Assembly (NCBI GenBank): GCA_039720395.1
Contig: CM077833.1
Coordinates: 24,388,271 to 24,452,270 of the forward strand
Reading direction: 5' to 3'
Length of the DNA: 64,000 bases
Source of the DNA: Liquidambar formosana
Lineage: Eukaryota; Streptophyta; Magnoliopsida; Saxifragales; Altingiaceae
Shown here: piece after piece, positions 60,197-64,000 of the stretch
Numbering within the stretch: position 1 is the first letter of the stretch
Layout: every line of letters begins with the position of its first letter
Position numbers and translations under genes: made by a program
Notes under the pieces: generated by a model
Database searches by the model: none
The model's input: only the letters and a program-made list of their open reading frames with translations
What the model was told of the DNA's origin: nothing

Positions 60197-60403
60197 ATGG
60201 AGAAGAATGTGATAGAGTGCTACAAGTTGAGGTTATCCGCGCGTGATCTAGACCCCAGAAACAGAAAGATTGACAATGAGCGCATGGTACCGCCTGTTAG
60301 AGGAAGCATCAAGCGTCGGATCTTTATCAGTTTCTTCTATGGGCTTAAATTCACAAACAAGAAAATAGTTTGTTTTCTTGAGTGTGACCGTGGAGAACCC
60401 TAG
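60197..60403 (+). CDS. Small basic peptide C (PPVRG family, 68 aa)
   Basis: An intronless ORF of 68 residues: MEKNVIECYKLRLSARDLD, then ERMVPPVRGSIKRRIFISFF and a basic tail ending ECDRGEP. It aligns along its length with A1/A2 (MEK start, ARDLD/ACDLE, PPVRGxIKRRIF, GLK, GEP end), while its core serine (GSIKR) matches B. It lies immediately outside the right edge of the tandem duplication, so it exists once although its promoter exists twice. No signal peptide is visible. Function unknown. Confidence 0.7.
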   Translation: MEKNVIECYKLRLSARDLDPRNRKIDNERMVPPVRGSIKRRIFISFFYGLKFTNKKIVCFLECDRGEP

Positions 60404-61037
60404 CGAATGTTATGGCAATTGAGCAGTACAAGCACAATATTACCAGTCATTTGTAAGATATAAATAATATTCAACCAATAGTGGGTACGTGTGTTTCTGT
60501 GGCTTCTATTGCATGTTGTGGATTGTAGTTTTCAGATATATATGGTTCCCTTCCTCCTCAGCTTGTTCTCATTCCTTCGTTGTACTCAAATCTATTTTGC
60601 CCATCAAAAAAAATTTTAAAAAAAATAATTGAAATTGAAATTTTGCAACGAGTTTAACTACTTGATGGGTATCTACATGAGAAATATTTTACAATGGGTT
60701 ATATATATATATTATATATAATGACCGCGAGAATCACAAGCAAGCCATGTACCCTAAACGTACACGACAGAAAGTGGAAAGAAATTGAAGACTTGGACAA
60801 AATTTGGGGTCTTGGCAGCACTGGCCACCGAGAAACATTTAGGGAAGTTATGGTGAGTGCATGAAAGTGGCACGAAGGTTCCTCCTCCCCACCCCACCAT
60901 CATTAACTATAATTGCATGTATATATAAATAAAGCTTTAAAAAATTCCAGTACTCCCTATATTTTACTCTCACACGTATGGTGATAGATGTGAACATGAT
61001 TGAGGTCTGCTCCCTCTCTCTCTCCCATGGGGTATTG
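60404..61037. other. Spacer between gene C and pseudogene D
   Basis: No gene is seen. The phrase AGTGCATGAAAGTGGCACGAAGGTTCCTC (split here: AGTGCATGAAAGTGGCAC, then GAAGGTTCCTC) near 60855-60884 also precedes B1 and B2, marking the B-type promoter of the pseudogene that follows. Confidence 0.5.
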
Positions 61038-61160
61038 ATGGAGGGGAGCGTGAGGAGATGCAGTCAGTGGCACGACAAGCGGTCGCAAATAGGAGCAACA
61101 ATATCGGAGTGCCTAATCCCACTACTTTGAGAAAGCATCAAGCACAATCGTTTTTTTATT
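61038..61160 (+). pseudogene. Decayed B-type peptide gene D
   Basis: The DNA matches the B genes in GAGATGC, GTCAGTGG, GGAGCAACAA and GTGCCTAATCCCAC, then GAAAGCATCAAGC. A frame from the ATG at 61038 reads MEGSVRRCSQWHDKRSQIGA and ends SECLIPLL with a stop where B has CLIPPVRG. The core is therefore lost. Upstream sequence also resembles the B promoter, so this was a full B-type gene. Confidence 0.7.
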
Positions 61161-61911
61161 TTTATTTTTTATTTTAATCACTAGCGTGGAATCATTAACC
61201 ATCTTCCTCTTCCTAAACAAACTTCAAAAAAAAAAAAAAAAACTCTTGCTGTTGCCTTATTGTCACTAGCGTGAAATCTCTGCGAATCTGTTGTAGTGTT
61301 GTTTGATCCTTCATCTTTTGTGCTACCCACAGCCGGTTTTTAGAATTTATTTTTTATTCCAAAACAACGGTTTTTTTTTACTGTATTACCTAGCAATGCT
61401 ATAAACCGATTTTTTTTTTTTTTTTTTTTTTGGAATTCATTAAATCCACAAATAAATGATGGGTAAAGCACAGCATGCGTTGATTTTTATGGGAACTTAT
61501 CTCACAAATACAGTGTCCTTCAAGGATATCTAGTAAGAGCTGTTGCAGGAGAGGTCATTCATTTGCTTCAAGTAAATGAGCTACGTAATTATTTAAGGGA
61601 AATGATAATCAAGGAGAGTCAATGAATCAAAGCCACGAGCTATGTAAGAATCAAAATACAAACAATATAATACATCCATAAACTCATATATATCCAGTAA
61701 GCAGTACATCTCAGCAACACCAGTAACCATGCGGTGAAAGGCAAGAAAAACTGCTCCCAAAAAAAAAAAAAACCCTAACCGCTAAAACAGCATGGACATC
61801 CATGTTTATTTGATAATAGTCTCATAATCCGATGTAAAACCTAATGACCTAACAATATTCATAAACTGTACCACCACAAATAAATCCATAATCCACACTA
61901 TGCAACACCAC
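61161..61911. other. Spacer and 3'UTR of the TOM1-like gene
   Basis: Long A/T runs (for example T run at about 61411-61430) and no ORF. The 200 bp next to 61912 probably form the 3'UTR of the convergent TOM1-like gene. Confidence 0.5.
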
Positions 61912-63487
61912 TCAAAATGACCTATTGGGTTTGGACGATGACGAAGAAGAAGAAGAAGAAGACTTGGCTTTAGCAAAATCAACCAGATCTTTAAAGAGGG
62001 CATCCTCCTGTTTCGCTTGTTTAGGTGGGGTTGATGAATTAAGAGAGAGATTCTGTGTCTGTCCCACTAAGCTGTCATAAGAGGAACCAGATCCACTGCT
62101 TGATTGAGAAGCACCTAATCCATGTTGTTGCTCAAAGAATTGTTGTCTCTGGTTGTACTTGGAAGGTGGGGGTGGAATACTGACAGAAGACGGATAATCC
62201 CAAGGAGCAGGAGGCAGCTGCTCGGCAGATCTGGACAATGGAGCTGGTTCATCGTATACAGGCTGTCTGGTGAACATAGGTGACGAGGTGGAGTTTGTGG
62301 CATGGGAAGGAGGGGATGAAGATAGTGTTGGAGTTAGTGGTGTGGTGGAGTTAGTGTTTCTAGAATGATTAGGAACTGCATAGGGTGTGGGTTCTGATGT
62401 TTCAAAGGATCTCTCAGATTTGTAGGCATCGCCACTGAGATAATCAACAACACTGGCATCCATCGAAGTTGGCTTCTTTGATGAGGGTGGGGGAGGAAGA
62501 AGTGGGCTGATTCGCACAGGTTCCATCTTAGGGGCTGAATTCCTGCCCTGTCCCATCAAATTATCTCTGGATGACCTGCAAGAACACGAATACCTTACGT
62601 TATTTATTTACTAACAAAAAAAAAAAAAAGGTCACACTTGAAAGGTGCTAGAAGTGAATTTTTACTGCCTAATAATATACCAGATGTTTAAAGATAGAAA
62701 GTTTGGACAATAAAGTGAAAATGAGTCGAACATAAAAGGGGTCTAGTGCCACCCCTTGAAAGCCTGAAACAATAGGGGCACTTCATCCTAAATAGTCTTA
62801 AAATAATAATAATTACTATTAACTATATGTGGAAAAGTGAAAACAAGTCAAACATAAAGGGGGCAAAGTGTCATTTCCCCAATTCAATATTGAAAAAATA
62901 AATAAATAACATTTTTCTTTGTGAATCTCACATATATTTTCTCACATTTTTATCTATTTTATTTTACTTTTAGTAACACTATACGTGGTGCTTCTTTTTT
63001 CAATATATTTTTTATGCTTTTTAGGTTACTTTTGTTTCTGTACATTATTCGAGTCTAACCACACTAACACAAATTGGAAACCACACCATCTAGCCATTAA
63101 TGAGTATTGGGGTTTAATTTGGATGTAGTGAACCAATTGCCCACACAATATAATTCCATTTTCGATTTAATAACTACTCTTTGAATAAATAATAATCATG
63201 ATTAATTTCGTATCGTCATTTTTATATTGGTCTCTTCATTTTTCACTTACCTTTTGTCTCTATAATTAAATGAGAACTTCAATAATATTGATCTCTTAAA
63301 TTTTCAATTTCTCTCTTTCATACACAAGTGATATTGATTCCCTTTCAATTATTGTTAGATTGCTTGGTTGCACTTTGGAACACTCTTGATAAGAAATGCA
63401 TGATATTTTTTTTTTTTTTGATCGGCAACAAAAAATAAATATTATTGATAAAAGGAGAAAGTACAAAAGAGGACGAGAAGTCCTAAT

Positions 63488-63518
<31 letters not shown>

Positions 63519-64000
63519 ATAAAAATAAAAAACAAAATAAAATAAAAGACACAAGGAATCATTTAAAGACCACAAACCCCCTCCAATCATAAATAATTTC
63601 ACATTACGTTTAACCTGAATTTTAGCAAACAAAATTTCAACTTCATAATGTTACAATACATTTTGTACAATGCAGAGGAAAATTTTCATTTCTAGATGAT
63701 GTTTTATCAACCTTATGCTATTTACAGAAGTAGCCAGTCATGTTGTATATGACTATATAATTGAAACCCAACAAAGAAGGGGGAAAAAAACACTCCTAAA
63801 ATAGTTACCTGGGAGCAAGCTGGGCAAAATCATCTTCCAATTCATCATCCTCGTGGTTCACATTCACAAGTGATGCAACTGAAGGTTCAGTTATTCCTAC
63901 TCCCACAGTAGGAGTTCCTTTCACAATGTCATCGTGGCGGCGAAGTACACGCTGCAAGTTATCATTCAACGCCAATCCCTGACATAGGAGTTCCTCATCT
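61912..64000 (-). CDS. TOL: TOM1-like (TOL) VHS/GAT adaptor, 3' part (partial)
   Basis: TOL proteins bind ubiquitinated membrane cargo and pass it to ESCRT for vacuolar degradation. Two exons are visible: 63809 to beyond 64000 and 61912-62575, joined by AG|GT-type borders (CCCAG|GTAACT and CTGCAG|GTCATC) in matching phase. The first encodes the end of the GAT domain ([19 protein letters not shown]), then a linker with acidic [15 protein letters not shown]. The second encodes a Pro/Ser-rich tail with [17 protein letters not shown]-like [19 protein letters not shown] and a terminal [15 protein letters not shown] followed by nine serines and KPNRSF. The VHS domain and the start lie outside the window. 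The 1.2-kb intron is AT-rich and includes a LINE-tail-like piece near 63412 and a (TA)n run. Which TOL member it is cannot be judged. Confidence 0.88.
62576..63808 (-). other. Intron of the TOM1-like gene
   Basis: GT-AG intron of 1233 bp. It contains TTTTTGATCGGCAACAAAAA near 63415, similar to the reversed LINE tails near 33412 and 50878, followed by a (TA)n run at about 63488-63511. No ORF of note. Confidence 0.6.

Overview
This is a window of plant (angiosperm) nuclear DNA. The evidence is AT-rich sequence, GT-AG introns in every gene, plant-specific families (STAY-GREEN-like, F-box/FBD/LRR, PMT pectin-type methyltransferase, TOM1-like) and plant-type LTR, LINE, hAT and Mutator-like debris. 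I cannot name the species. No rRNA, tRNA, CRISPR or bacterial-type operon was seen.

Layout, left to right. (1) 330-4991, minus: a 3'-truncated PMT26-type putative methyltransferase with an upstream leader intron; its acidic N-terminal spacer is broken by several frame changes. (2) 9066-10043: a GC-rich non-autonomous hAT element with an 8-bp target duplication. (3) 10694-13792, plus: a complete five-exon STAY-GREEN-LIKE gene (Mg-dechelatase family). (4) 14925-19649, minus: a complete three-exon F-box/LRR/FBD gene whose first intron holds a LINE interrupted by a truncated LTR retrotransposon. (5) 20990-21207: a Mutator-like MITE with 9-bp target duplications. (6) 21.2-27.3 kb: decayed retrotransposon sequence, including a minus-strand gypsy gag remnant and LTR-like sequence.

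(7) 27294-60168 is the main structure: a direct tandem segmental duplication. Copy 1 is 27294-41402 and copy 2 is 41405-60168. Each unit holds an LTR fragment, a LINE 3' fragment, a two-exon DUF6598-type gene (minus) and two short plus-strand genes, A and B, encoding 66-residue basic peptides that share a PPVRGxIKR core. A third member, C (60197-60403), lies just beyond the right edge of copy 2, and a decayed fourth, D (about 61038), follows. The breakpoint falls 28 bp upstream of the C start codon, so copy 1 carries the C promoter without the C gene. Copy 2 later received a 2.55-kb solo LTR (5-bp TSD), a MULE-type MITE (9-bp TSD), a 312-bp element (3-bp TSD) and a hAT element (8-bp TSD) that itself contains a MULE MITE. 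For the four direct insertions, copy 1 preserves the empty site.

(8) 61912 to the window end, minus: the 3' part of a TOM1-like (TOL) ubiquitin-sorting adaptor gene.

The genes do not form a pathway. The coherent unit is the DUF6598 gene plus peptide cluster, expanded by at least two rounds of duplication (an older A-B to C-D event is inferred, then the tandem duplication). The peptide family is the best candidate for something undescribed.
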